Source: Streptomyces hokutonensis (GTDB taxonomy: Bacteria > Actinomycetota > Actinomycetes > Streptomycetales > Streptomycetaceae). From it: a DNA stretch of 64,000 nucleotides. The notes under the pieces are model-generated. The model saw only the letters and a program-made list of their open reading frames with translations, did no database searches and had not been told where the DNA came from. The translations under genes and the position numbers were made by a program. The DNA lies in contig NZ_BARG01000046.1 in the NCBI RefSeq assembly GCF_000376565.1, positions 120,064 to 184,063 of the forward strand, in the 5' to 3' direction. Below are positions 41,877 to 50,154 of this stretch, piece after piece (position 1 is the first letter of the stretch; every line of letters begins with the position of its first letter).

Positions 41877-42397
41877 CGAAGCCTCACCTCCTCGTCCCGG
41901 GTAGGAAGGATGATGCCCAGACCTGGCGATCGATAACGTCCCGCGGCGGCCCGGCGCCCGCTACTCTGGTGCGAAGTGACCCGCGGCACATTCACGAGGC
42001 ATGGGGCGGTGCGCGTTCCGCGCGCAATGCGGGCCTCGTGAAAAACGCCGACGAGAATTGGCCGACCGCATGGGTGACATATCCCGAGGTCATCGCCGTT
42101 TTCCCGGTTCGGAACCGGGATGATTCCCGCGAATCGCTGGCCGAATGGTCCCTTGTTGTTCATACGGGAAACGGTTAGACGAAACACCGTCTGAACACGT
42201 GTCGTATAAACTCCGCGAACAAGGCAGAAGGTTGGCGCCACGGTCCTGGAACCTGCCGTCGAGGTGACGTGCGGCAGGCCGCACCCATGTTCACAGCACC
42301 CCCGGCCCCCGCCTCTCTGACCCCGAGAGCTGACAGCGCCGTCCGCCCCCGTCCCGCCCTCGCGCCACCGTGCCTGTCGAATGAGAGGCGACCCACC
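41877..42397. other. 521-base intergenic region with structured, AT-richer core
   Basis: No convincing gene: the 69-codon frame at 41969-42178 has no family resemblance. Two structures stand out. TTCACGAGGC (41991-42000) pairs perfectly with GCCTCGTGAA (42033-42042), enclosing a TGCGCG/CGCGCA inner hairpin and followed by AAAA. TCCCGGTTC-G-GAACCGGGA (42102-42120) is a 9-bp-arm palindrome. The 42040-42240 part is clearly less GC-rich than its surroundings, as expected for promoters or an RNA gene. Confidence 0.5.
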
Positions 42398-42982
42398 ATG
42401 CCGCTGCATGTCCCCCCGGCTCCCGCGCCCGCACTGCGCTCCGTTCTCACGGCACTCGGTTCCCCCACCGCCGTCCGCGAGGCCCGAACCCCCTCCCTGC
42501 GCGCGGCCCAGGGGCCCGCCACACCCGAACTCCCGCTGCCCGTCCACGTACTTGACCGTGTGACGCCGGAGGGGACGGCCGTCACCTCGCTGGCCGGGTG
42601 GCGTTTCCTGATCCGCTGCGGCGACCGCGCGGTCGCCGCCGCCGAGACGATGCTGACCCCCGACGGCTGGGCGTTCTCGCACTTCTTCGAGGGCCCGTAC
42701 ATCGCCGCCACCGAGCGGGCGCTGCGCCAGGCCGAGAACATGAAGGGCGCCTACCAGCCGCGGCTGCTCTCCGTGCCCGGCCTCTACATGCTCACGCTGT
42801 GGCTGCACGGCGATCTCACCGCGGACGGCGCCGGCGGCCACCCCGCCGCGACCGATCTGCTGGTCCCACTGGCCCCGGCACCACCCGGCATCGCGGCCCA
42901 CCGTCCGCACCGGGTCGCCGAGTTGCTGCCGGTGCTGACTCATCGGGTGACTCCGGCGCCGCTACTCAGTTCACCCGCCTGA
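42398..42982 (+). CDS. Conserved hypothetical protein, Streptomyces type
   Basis: A 194-residue protein. A Pro/Ala-rich N terminus leads to a globular core: GWRFLIRCGDRAVAAAETMLTPDGWAFSHFFEGPYIAATERALRQAENM, then YQPRLLSVPGLYMLTLWLHGD. A proline-rich tail ends the chain. There is no membrane segment or known catalytic motif. Start is ATG 42398 (MPLHVPPAPAP) with GAGAGGCG upstream. I recall similar proteins only as unnamed Streptomyces hypotheticals; function unknown. Confidence 0.65.
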   Translation: MPLHVPPAPAPALRSVLTALGSPTAVREARTPSLRAAQGPATPELPLPVHVLDRVTPEGTAVTSLAGWRFLIRCGDRAVAAAETMLTPDGWAFSHFFEGPYIAATERALRQAENMKGAYQPRLLSVPGLYMLTLWLHGDLTADGAGGHPAATDLLVPLAPAPPGIAAHRPHRVAELLPVLTHRVTPAPLLSSPA

Positions 42983-43070
42983 CTTCTCTCCGCTGTCACT
43001 CCCGTACCCCGTCACCGAATTCCCGGTGGCGGGGTACGATCGCGTTTCCGATCCTCTTTATGCTCGTAAC

Positions 43071-43102
43071 GCTCGTACGAGCAGGAAATAGCTCGTACGA
43101 GC
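43071..43102. promoter_or_regulatory. Twin 12-bp palindromes upstream of the DUF5999 gene
   Basis: GCTCGTACGAGC occurs identically at 43071-43082 and 43091-43102, 20 bp centre to centre, two helical turns on one face. A partial copy, GCTCGTAAC, directly precedes it at 43062. This looks like a tandem operator for cooperative dimers. The regulator is not known to me. Confidence 0.65.
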
Positions 43103-43266
43103 CGGGAATTGGGATGAACCGTCCGCGCGGGTGATGCGTCATCAACCTGTGAGAAGCGGTGCCGCTAAATCCCTGCGGATTGACGCCCGTGGGGCAACAC
43201 TGGGTTCGGACCAACTCAACACCACGGGGGACGGACATGACCACAACAGAGCGAGAGATCCCACCA

Positions 43267-43458
43267 ATGTGCAAGCACCAGCCACCGTGTCCCACAGCCG
43301 AATCAGCCGACCGGGAATCCGCCCGCCTCATGGCGAGCCATCCCGAACAGGGCTGGAGCCTGCTGTGCAACGGCGTTCTCCTGTTCGAGGACACCGGTGA
43401 GCTCCTGCCCGACGGCCAGATCATCGCCCCACACCGCCAGGTGATGACTGCCGCTTGA
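43267..43458 (+). CDS. DUF5999 family protein
   Basis: A 63-residue protein, the conserved actinomycete DUF5999: MCKHQPPCPTAESADRESARLMASHPEQGWSLLCNGVLLFEDTGELLPDGQIIAPHR. The CxHxxxC opening could bind metal, but no function is established. The start is uncertain. The family homology begins at ATG 43267, yet ATG 43237 follows GGGGGACGG and would add ten residues (MTTTEREIPP). It is preceded by the twin-palindrome region and followed by a strong hairpin, so it is monocistronic. Confidence 0.82.
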   Translation: MCKHQPPCPTAESADRESARLMASHPEQGWSLLCNGVLLFEDTGELLPDGQIIAPHRQVMTAA

Positions 43459-43475
43459 GCAATTCAGGAACATGA

Positions 43476-43511
43476 GGGGCCGGCCGCACACACGAGGTGC
43501 GCACCGGCCCC
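43476..43511. terminator. Terminator between DUF5999 and xylanase genes
   Basis: GGGGCCGG (43476-43483) pairs with CCGGCCCC (43504-43511), with an inner CGCAC/GTGCG stem (43485-43489 with 43497-43501). It lies between convergent genes and can serve both. Confidence 0.7.
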
Positions 43512-43561
43512 GACGCATATCCGGGACTGATCACTCCGCGTAGTCGACCCGTAGTCGACCG

Positions 43562-44605
43562 CTATCCGAGCGCCTCCCGCAGCGCGAAATAGGCGGGCTT
43601 GGGCACGAACTGTTCGTCCCACGGAAGAGCCGCGCCCTCCCCCGGGAAGAACGCCGGAATCCACGAATACTTGTCCGTGTAATCCCATACGGTCACGCCC
43701 ACACACCGGCGCACCGCGAGGCACGCCCCGGTCAGGTCCCGGTACCAGTCGGCCTGTTCCGCCAACTTGGCGTCGGTCGCCGGGAGTTGCATCCGTACGT
43801 CGACCTCGGTGAGCGCGGTGTCGAGCCCGAGGCGGGAGAAGCGGCGGAGGTTGTCCTCGAGGGTCGCCGGATAGCCGTACTGGAGAGCCAGGTGCGCCTG
43901 GAGCCCGATGCCGTCCAACGGCACGTGCTGGGCCCTGAGTTGCTTGGCGAGGGCGTAATAGGCGTCGCTCTTGGGGCCGGTCGCCTCGATGTTGTAGTCG
44001 TTGAGGTACAACTTCGCGTGCGGGTCGGCCTGGTGGGCCCAGCGCAGCGCGTCGGCGATGTAGCCGGGGCCGAGCGTCCGGTACCAGAGGGTGTCGCGGT
44101 AGGTGCCGTCCTCGTTGAAGGCCTCGTTGACGACGTCCCACGAGTACACCTTGCCGCGGTAGTGCCGCACCTCGGTGATGATGTGCTTCTTCAGTACGGC
44201 CCTGAGCGCGTCCGCCGTCCAGGTCCCGGACGTGAGCCAGTCGGGCAACTGGCTGTGCCAGACCAGGGTGTGGGCGCGGACCCGCTGGTGGTTGGCGCGG
44301 GCGAGGTTCACGATCTGGTCGCCGTTCGTCCAGTCGAAGACGCCCTGTTGCGGCTCGGTGGCGTACCACTTCATGCCGTTGCCGGGGGTGATCATGTCGA
44401 ACTCGCTGCCGAGGATCGACGTGTACGCGGTGTCGGTCAGCTCGGGGTTGTCGGTGGCGCTGCCGAAGTAGCGGCCGTGGCGCTCGGCGAGTTGGGCGAG
44501 GGTGGGCTGTTTCTCCCGGGCCTGCGCGGGCGGGCCGGCGGCGATCCCCGCGGCGAGGAGGAGAGCGGTGAGCGCGCCCGCGAGTCTCAGTCTGTTTCTG
44601 GGCAT
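43562..44605 (-). CDS. Secreted endo-1,4-beta-xylanase, GH10
   Basis: A 347-residue secreted xylanase. The signal peptide is MPRNRLRLAGALTALLLAAG followed by IAAGPPAQA. The GH10 barrel follows with VWHSQLPDW, the acid/base Glu161 in YSWDVVNEAFNE and nucleophile Glu267 in TALTEVDVRM. There is no carbohydrate-binding module, so it is a single-domain xylanase. ATG 44605 is chosen because GGAG lies upstream and the signal peptide begins there. A perfect CGAAA-C-TTTCG palindrome lies 60-70 bases upstream, a xylan-type operator shared with the adjacent GH43 gene. Confidence 0.93.
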   Translation of the reverse strand: MPRNRLRLAGALTALLLAAGIAAGPPAQAREKQPTLAQLAERHGRYFGSATDNPELTDTAYTSILGSEFDMITPGNGMKWYATEPQQGVFDWTNGDQIVNLARANHQRVRAHTLVWHSQLPDWLTSGTWTADALRAVLKKHIITEVRHYRGKVYSWDVVNEAFNEDGTYRDTLWYRTLGPGYIADALRWAHQADPHAKLYLNDYNIEATGPKSDAYYALAKQLRAQHVPLDGIGLQAHLALQYGYPATLEDNLRRFSRLGLDTALTEVDVRMQLPATDAKLAEQADWYRDLTGACLAVRRCVGVTVWDYTDKYSWIPAFFPGEGAALPWDEQFVPKPAYFALREALG

Positions 44606-44664
44606 GGTGCGACTCCTGTCCATGGATGAGCAGTACGTCGGTTGGCGCCGGTGCCGGTGCAGGT

Positions 44665-44675
44665 CGAAACTTTCG
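44665..44675 (-). promoter_or_regulatory. Xylan-regulon operator (CGAAACTTTCG)
   Basis: A perfect palindrome, CGAAA-C-TTTCG, upstream of the xylanase start. It matches the CGAA-N-TTCG element described for Streptomyces xylan and xylobiose repressors (BxlR/XlnR type). A near-copy precedes the GH43 gene. Confidence 0.7.
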
Positions 44676-44696
44676 GAATCCATCCAGAAAGTTGTG

Positions 44697-46142
44697 CTAC
44701 TGCCGCTCGTAGTCGAACCAGTCGAAGGCCGCCGTGCCCTCGGTGACGTACATGCCGATCACTCGGCCGGTGAAGCCTCCGGCGACCTGGGTGGAGAGAT
44801 AGCGGCCGTCCAACTCGGCGAGTTCTACGGCTCCTTCGGGGCCCTCGACGGAGAAGGTGAGGGTGTCGGGGCCGCGCGTGCCGGTGTCGGCGGTGCTGAT
44901 CGAGACGGCGAGGGTGACCGGACCGGGCGGCAACGGCTGCTCCACGACCCGCTGCCGGACCGGGCCGATCCGCGCGACCACGCTCACCGCTCCCCCGGCG
45001 ACCTCGATGTCGTAGTGATGGGCCTCGTCCATGCGGACGGAGAGTCCGGCGCGCCCGGAACCGGGGTCGATGCGGACCGCCGCCCGGCAGTCGGGGTGCT
45101 GCTGTCGCCGTCCGAGGAAGACGGGGCCGGCCTGCGCGGAGAGGGTCAGCCACCCCGGCCGCTCGGTCGACGACCAGCTGCCGTCGGGCCGGTTGCGCGG
45201 GGAGATCCAGGAGAAGGCGAGGGTCTGGGCGTCGAAGTCGTCTCGCACGGCCGGGAGTTGGAAGGGGTGCCAGGCCTCCGGTGCCGGGTGCTGTTCCCGT
45301 ACCGGGCCGACCCGTGGCCAGCCGTCCACCCATTCCACCGGGGTCAGGAACGTCTCGCGGCCCAGCACATGGAAGCCGGGGAACCAGCCCCGGGGGCGGG
45401 TGCCGAGCAGCACCATCCACCAGGTGCCGTCGGGGGCCGTGACCAGGTCGGCGTGGCCGGTGCTCTGGATGGGGAGGTCGGTGCTGCGGTGGGAGAGGAT
45501 CGGGTTCGTGGGGGCCGGTTCGTAGGGGCCGCGCGGGGAGCGGGCGCGGGCGATCGAGACGCTGTGGCCGTGTGCGGTGCCGCCCTCGGCCAGCATCAGG
45601 TACCACCAGTCGCCGACGCGGTAGAGGTGCGGGGCCTCCGGGTGCTGGAGTCCGGTACCGGACCAGACGGGGAACGGGCCCTCCAGGACCTTGCCGGTCG
45701 TGGGGTCGATGGCCGCGACCTTCACCCCGGCGACCGCGCACCAGCAGGTGCCGTCCTCGTCCCAGGCCAGGTCGGGGTCGATGCCCGGCACGTCGACGAG
45801 CACCGGGTCCGACCAGGGACCTTCGGGGCGGTCGGCGGTGACGAGGAAGTTGCCCTTGCCGCGCACGTCGGTGGTGATGAGGTAGAAGCGGCCGTCGTGG
45901 TGGCGGAGGGTCGGGGCGTAGATTCCGGCCGAGGCGGGGGTGTCGTCCGGCAGGTCCAACTGGCTCGGCCGGTCAAGGGCGTTGCCGATCTGGCGCCAGT
46001 GCACCAGGTCCCGGCTGTGGAAGAGCGGGACGCCGGGGAAGTACTCGAAGCTGGAGCACGCGAGGTAGTAGTCCTCGCCGACCCGGCACACGCTGGGGTC
46101 GGGATGGAACCCGCCGATGACCGGGTTGTCGTACGTCCGCAT
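44697..46142 (-). CDS. GH43 family beta-xylosidase/alpha-arabinofuranosidase
   Basis: A 481-residue glycosidase without signal peptide, so cytoplasmic. The five-bladed propeller begins NPVIGGFHPDPSVCRVGEDYYLACSSFEYFPGVPLFHSRDL, the HPDPS aspartate being the general base. Further blocks are IDPDLAWDEDG (pKa modulator Asp), GLQHPEAPHLYRVGDWWYLMLAEGG (acid Glu) and STGHADLV. A C-terminal beta-sandwich (~320-481) is typical of GH43 xylosidases. It probably cleaves imported xylo-oligosaccharides released by the xylanase. ATG 46142 follows GGAGGG. Confidence 0.92.
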   Translation of the reverse strand: MRTYDNPVIGGFHPDPSVCRVGEDYYLACSSFEYFPGVPLFHSRDLVHWRQIGNALDRPSQLDLPDDTPASAGIYAPTLRHHDGRFYLITTDVRGKGNFLVTADRPEGPWSDPVLVDVPGIDPDLAWDEDGTCWCAVAGVKVAAIDPTTGKVLEGPFPVWSGTGLQHPEAPHLYRVGDWWYLMLAEGGTAHGHSVSIARARSPRGPYEPAPTNPILSHRSTDLPIQSTGHADLVTAPDGTWWMVLLGTRPRGWFPGFHVLGRETFLTPVEWVDGWPRVGPVREQHPAPEAWHPFQLPAVRDDFDAQTLAFSWISPRNRPDGSWSSTERPGWLTLSAQAGPVFLGRRQQHPDCRAAVRIDPGSGRAGLSVRMDEAHHYDIEVAGGAVSVVARIGPVRQRVVEQPLPPGPVTLAVSISTADTGTRGPDTLTFSVEGPEGAVELAELDGRYLSTQVAGGFTGRVIGMYVTEGTAAFDWFDYERQ

Positions 46143-46168
46143 GGGTGTCCGCCCTCCGTCCGGCCCGT

Positions 46169-46179
46169 CGAAACATTCG
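46169..46179 (-). promoter_or_regulatory. Xylan-regulon operator variant (CGAAACATTCG)
   Basis: CGAAACATTCG differs from the xylanase-gene palindrome by one base and lies 27-37 bases upstream of the GH43 ATG, within promoter distance. The shared element argues for co-regulation of the two genes. Confidence 0.6.
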
Positions 46180-46195
46180 GGCCGCTCTACGAACC

Positions 46196-48742
46196 TTACG
46201 GAGCGGGACTGTAGGTGGATCCTTCGACGGGGGCAAGGTCGCTCGCAGGGGCGAGTTGGAGGCTGAGGACCATCGTGAGGCCGCCGCCGGGTGTGTCCTC
46301 GGCGCTGAGCGTGCCGCCGAGGGCCTCGGTGAAGCCTCGCGCCACTGCCAGACCGAGGCCGACTCCGGCGCCGCGCGGGGCGTCGCCGTAGCGCTGGAAG
46401 GGTTCGAAGATGCGGTTCTTCGCCTCGTCGGGGACGCCGGGGCCGCGGTCGACCACACGGATCTCGACGCGGTCGGCGATGGCACTCGCCTTGACCAGTA
46501 CGGGAGTTCCCTCCGGGCTGTACTTCACCGCGTTCTCGACCAGGTTGGCCACCGCCCGCTCGAGCAGCCCGGGATCGACGGCCACCATGGGCAGCGTCTC
46601 CGGGATGTCGAGTTCGACGGTGTCCTCGGGGACTCCGCCCAGCGCCATCGGGACGACCTCGTCGAGGTCCACTTCGCGGATCATCGGGGTGACCGTGCCG
46701 GTCTGGAGGCGGGACATGTCGAGGAGGTTCCCGACGAGGTTGTCGAGGCGGTCGGCGCCGTCCTCGATACCGGCCAGCAGCTCCGCCTGGTCCTCGTCCG
46801 ACCAGGCGACGTCCTCCGAACGCAGCGAGGTGACGGCAGCCTTGATACCGGCGAGGGGCGTCCGCAGGTCATGGCTCACGGCGGCCAGGAGAGCCGTGCG
46901 GATGCGGTTGCCCTCGGCCAACGCGCGGGCCTGGTCGGCCTCTTCGCGCAGACGACGGCGATCGAGTACGACGGCTGCCTGTGCCGCGAAGGCGGCGAGG
47001 ACGCGGCGGTCCTCGGCGGGGAGCACCCGGCCGGAGAGGGCGAGGGCCATGTGGTCGCCGACCGGTACGTCGACGTCCGCGTCCTCGGGGCTCTGGCAGG
47101 GGCGCGGGCCGACGCTGCCCGCGCAGGTCCAGGGGTCGACGTCGCTCGCGCGCTCCAGCAGGGCGGCGGACTCCATGCCGAAGGTCTCCCGGACCCGTTC
47201 CAGGAGCGCCTCCAGGCTGGTCTCGCCGCGCAGCACATTGCCCGCGAGGAAGGAGAGGATCTCCGACTCGGCGCGCAGCCGGGCCGCTTGATGGGTGCGC
47301 CGGGCCGCCAGGTCGACCACCGACGCGACGGACACCGCCACGGCCACGAAGATCGCGATGGCGACGATGTTCTTCGGGTCGGCGATGGTGAAGGTGTGCA
47401 CGGGCGGGGTGAAGTACCAGTTCAGCAGCAGCGATCCGACCGCCGCCGAGGCCAGCGCGGGGAAGAGTCCGCCGAGCAGGGCCGCCGCCACGGTCAGCGA
47501 CAGATACAGCAACATGTCGTTGGCCAGGCCGACTTCGGGCGCGACACCGCTCAGCAGCCAGGTCAGCAGCAGCGGGCCGCCGATCCCGGCCAGCCAGCCG
47601 CCGACGATCCGGGCCCGCCCGAGCCGCGCACCCCGGTTCACGGGCAGTCCGCGCCCCTTGCCCGCCTCGTCGTGGGTGATCAGGTGGACGTCGAGGTCGG
47701 GGCCGGAATCCCTGGCGACCGTCGAACCGACACCGGGCCCGAAGACGTACTGCCAGCCCTTGCGGCGGGAGACGCCGAGGACGATCTGCGTGGCGTTGAC
47801 CCCCCGCGCGAAGTCCAACAGCGCCACCGGGATGTTCTCGCCCACGACTTGATGGAAGGTGCCGCCCAAGTCCTCGACGAGAGTGCGCTGTTGGGCCAGT
47901 TCCTTCGGGGAGGCGGAGGTCAGGCCGTCGCTGCGGGAGATATAGAGCGCCAACACCTCACCGCCCGCGCCCTTTTCGGCGAGGCGCGCGGCCCGGCGGA
48001 TCAGCGTACGTCCCTCCGGACCACCGGTCAGGCCTACGACGATCCGCTCGCGCGAGCCCCAGATCGCCGAGACGCGGTGCTCGCTGCGGTACTCCTGGAG
48101 GTAGGCGTCGACCCGGTCGGCGAGCCAGAGCAGCGCCAACTCCCGTAGCGCGGTGAGGTTTCCGGGCCGGAAGTAGTTGGAGAGGGCCGCGTCGACCTTG
48201 TCCGGCTTGTAGATGTTGCCGTGGGCCATGCGGCGCCGCAGCGCGGGTGGTGACATGTCGACGAGTTCGATCTGGTCGGCCCGGCGGACGACCTCGTCCG
48301 GGACGGTCTCCTGCTGCCGCACGCCGGTGATGGACTCGACGATGTCGCCCAGGGATTCCAGGTGTTGGATGTTGACGGTCGAGATCACGTCGATGCCCGC
48401 CGCCAGCAATTCCTCGATGTCCTGCCAGCGCTTGGCGTTGCGGGACCCGGGGATGTTGGTGTGCGGGAGCTCGTCGACGAGGGCCACCTCGGGGTGGCGG
48501 GCGAGGACCGCGTCGACGTCCATCTCGCTGAACGTCGTGTCCCGGTAGGCGAGTTCGCGGCGCGGGATCTCCTCCAGGCCGTGCAGCATCACCTCGGTGC
48601 GCGGCCGGTTGTGGTGCTCGACGAACGCGACCACGCAGTCGGTGCCCCGCTCGGTTCGGCGGTGCGCCTCGGACAGCATCGCGTACGTCTTGCCGACGCC
48701 CGGTGCCGCGCCGAGGTAGATCCGGAGCTTGCCGCGTCCCAT
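46196..48742 (-). CDS. kdpD: Osmosensitive K+ channel histidine kinase KdpD
   Basis: An 848-residue sensor kinase. The KdpD N-terminal domain has Walker A GAAPGVGKTY (residues 11-20) and VDELPHTN. A USP-like segment follows (GGPEGRTLIRRAARLAEKG, ISRSDGLTSASPKEL). Four membrane helices lie around residues 385-480, then a GAF-like region. The kinase core has the H-box SHDLRTPLAGIKAAVTSL, N-box LVENAVKYSPEG and G-box GAGVGLGLAV. It phosphorylates KdpE. It follows kdpE by one base. K+ limitation and turgor are the known family signals. Confidence 0.95.
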   Translation of the reverse strand: MGRGKLRIYLGAAPGVGKTYAMLSEAHRRTERGTDCVVAFVEHHNRPRTEVMLHGLEEIPRRELAYRDTTFSEMDVDAVLARHPEVALVDELPHTNIPGSRNAKRWQDIEELLAAGIDVISTVNIQHLESLGDIVESITGVRQQETVPDEVVRRADQIELVDMSPPALRRRMAHGNIYKPDKVDAALSNYFRPGNLTALRELALLWLADRVDAYLQEYRSEHRVSAIWGSRERIVVGLTGGPEGRTLIRRAARLAEKGAGGEVLALYISRSDGLTSASPKELAQQRTLVEDLGGTFHQVVGENIPVALLDFARGVNATQIVLGVSRRKGWQYVFGPGVGSTVARDSGPDLDVHLITHDEAGKGRGLPVNRGARLGRARIVGGWLAGIGGPLLLTWLLSGVAPEVGLANDMLLYLSLTVAAALLGGLFPALASAAVGSLLLNWYFTPPVHTFTIADPKNIVAIAIFVAVAVSVASVVDLAARRTHQAARLRAESEILSFLAGNVLRGETSLEALLERVRETFGMESAALLERASDVDPWTCAGSVGPRPCQSPEDADVDVPVGDHMALALSGRVLPAEDRRVLAAFAAQAAVVLDRRRLREEADQARALAEGNRIRTALLAAVSHDLRTPLAGIKAAVTSLRSEDVAWSDEDQAELLAGIEDGADRLDNLVGNLLDMSRLQTGTVTPMIREVDLDEVVPMALGGVPEDTVELDIPETLPMVAVDPGLLERAVANLVENAVKYSPEGTPVLVKASAIADRVEIRVVDRGPGVPDEAKNRIFEPFQRYGDAPRGAGVGLGLAVARGFTEALGGTLSAEDTPGGGLTMVLSLQLAPASDLAPVEGSTYSPAP

Positions 48743-48743
48743 G

Positions 48744-49427
48744 TCATCCTTCGAAGCGGTAGCCCATGCCGGGCTCGGTGATCAGATAGCGGGGGCTCGA
48801 CGGGTCCCCCTCCAACTTCCTTCTCAACTGGGCCATGTAGACCCGGAGATAGTTGGTCTTGTTGCTCTGGCTGACCCCCCACACCTCCTGCAGCAGGTAC
48901 TTCTGTGTGACGAGGCGGCCCGGGTTGGTGATCAGGATCTCCAGCAGATGCCACTCGGTGGGCGTGAGCCGGATGTCGTGCCCGGCGCGCGTGACCTTCT
49001 TGGCGAGCAGGTCGATGGTGAAGTCGTCGGTGGTGACCAGGGTGGTGGCCGGGGCGAGCGGCACGTCCTCGACGCGGCGGACCGCGGCCCGTAGCCGGGC
49101 CAGGAGTTCGTCCATGCTGAACGGCTTGGTGATGTAGTCGTCGGCGCCCGCGTCGAGGGCGGCGACCTTCTCGTCGGAGGCCTGCCGGGCCGACAGCACC
49201 AGGATCGGGACCCGGGTCCAGCCGCGCAGCGCCTTGATGACGTCGACGCCGTCCATGTCGGGCAGTCCGAGGTCGAGCATCACGACGTCCGGCTGTCGCA
49301 TGGCCGCGAGCCGCAGCGCGGTGGCGCCGTCGGGGGCCGCGTCCACGCCGTACTGGCGGGCCTGCATGTTGATCACGAGGGCCCGTACGAGCTGCGGGTC
49401 GTCCTCCACCACCAGCACCCGTGTCAT
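48744..49427 (-). CDS. kdpE: Two-component response regulator KdpE
   Basis: A 227-residue OmpR-family regulator. The receiver domain has acidic pocket VEDD, phospho-acceptor Asp52 in VVMLDLGLPDMDG, and K in SARQASDEKVAALD. The C-terminal winged helix shows IRLTPTEWHLLEILITNPGRLVTQKYLL and the recognition segment NYLRVYMAQLRRKLE. OmpR-type regulators bind direct repeats with about one-turn spacing. Such repeats with 11-bp period recur in this island (54230-54280, 56571). It is read in the same direction as kdpC but separated by a strong hairpin. Confidence 0.95.
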   Translation of the reverse strand: MTRVLVVEDDPQLVRALVINMQARQYGVDAAPDGATALRLAAMRQPDVVMLDLGLPDMDGVDVIKALRGWTRVPILVLSARQASDEKVAALDAGADDYITKPFSMDELLARLRAAVRRVEDVPLAPATTLVTTDDFTIDLLAKKVTRAGHDIRLTPTEWHLLEILITNPGRLVTQKYLLQEVWGVSQSNKTNYLRVYMAQLRRKLEGDPSSPRYLITEPGMGYRFEG

Positions 49428-49464
49428 GGGGGTGTGCCTTTCGTGTGGTCCCTGGCATGGCGGC

Positions 49465-49495
49465 GGGAGTCGGCGGCACCGGGCCGCCGACTCCC
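49465..49495 (-). terminator. Hairpin between kdpC and kdpE (terminator or attenuator)
   Basis: GGGAGTCGGCGGC (49465-49477) and GCCGCCGACTCCC (49483-49495) form a perfect 13-bp stem with a 5-base loop, in the 88-base gap between kdpC and kdpE. It could end most kdpFABC transcripts, leaving kdpED at low or separate expression. Confidence 0.6.
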
Positions 49496-49515
49496 CTGCC
49501 GGTCGCGTACCGCCA

Positions 49516-50148
49516 TCAGCTCTTCGTCACAAGGGACTTGAGCGCGATGTTGAGTTCGAGGACGTTCACCGTGGGCTCGCCGATGAAACCGAGGGTGCGG
49601 CCGTCGGTGTGGTCCTTGACCAGCTTCTCCACCTGGCTGACGGAGAGGTGGTTCCGCTCGGCGACCCGGTGGACCTGGAGTTCGGCGTAGGACGGGGAGA
49701 TGTCCGGGTCGAGGCCGGAGCCGGAGGAGGTGACGGCGTCGGCCGGGACCTGGGAGGGCTTCACCTTGTAGTCGGCCGTGGAGTTGTTCTTCACGACCGC
49801 CGCCTTGGCGTCCTCCACCTGCTTGACGAGCACCTTGCTGTCGGCGGAGAGGTTGGTGGCACCGGAGAGGATCAGCTTGTACTGCGTGTTGACCGAGTTC
49901 GTGCCCAGGCCGTTGGCCGGACGCCCCTGGAAGTAGTCCAGGCTGTAGCCCTGTTGACCGATCAGCGAGGAACCGACGACCTTGCCGTCCGCCTTGATCT
50001 CCGAACCGTTCGCCTTGTTGTTGAACAGGGCCTGGGCCACCCCCGTGACCGCCAGCGGGTAGATGACGCCGGTCACCAGGGTCAGCACGAGGAGGGCACG
50101 CAGGGCCGCCCAGAGCAACCGGGCTGTGTTGGATACCGAGTTGTTCAT
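49516..50148 (-). CDS. kdpC: K+-transporting ATPase subunit KdpC
   Basis: A 210-residue single-span subunit: LLWAALRALLVLTLVTGVIYPLAVTGVAQALF near the N terminus, then the extracytoplasmic part (GSSLIGQQGYSLDYFQGRPAN, SGSGLDPDISPSYAELQVHRVA). The C terminus has VNVLELNIALKSL. KdpC stabilises the KdpFABC complex and favours ATP binding. It follows kdpB by 6 bases. Confidence 0.95.
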   Translation of the reverse strand: MNNSVSNTARLLWAALRALLVLTLVTGVIYPLAVTGVAQALFNNKANGSEIKADGKVVGSSLIGQQGYSLDYFQGRPANGLGTNSVNTQYKLILSGATNLSADSKVLVKQVEDAKAAVVKNNSTADYKVKPSQVPADAVTSSGSGLDPDISPSYAELQVHRVAERNHLSVSQVEKLVKDHTDGRTLGFIGEPTVNVLELNIALKSLVTKS

Positions 50149-50154
50149 AGCTGG

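Noticed and set aside
41969..42178. 69-codon + strand ORF
   Set aside because: No ribosome site or family resemblance, and it is crossed by two strong inverted repeats; more likely regulatory DNA.
46145..48148. 667-codon open frame opposite kdpD
   Set aside because: Antisense shadow of kdpD; composition dominated by Arg, Gly and Asp.
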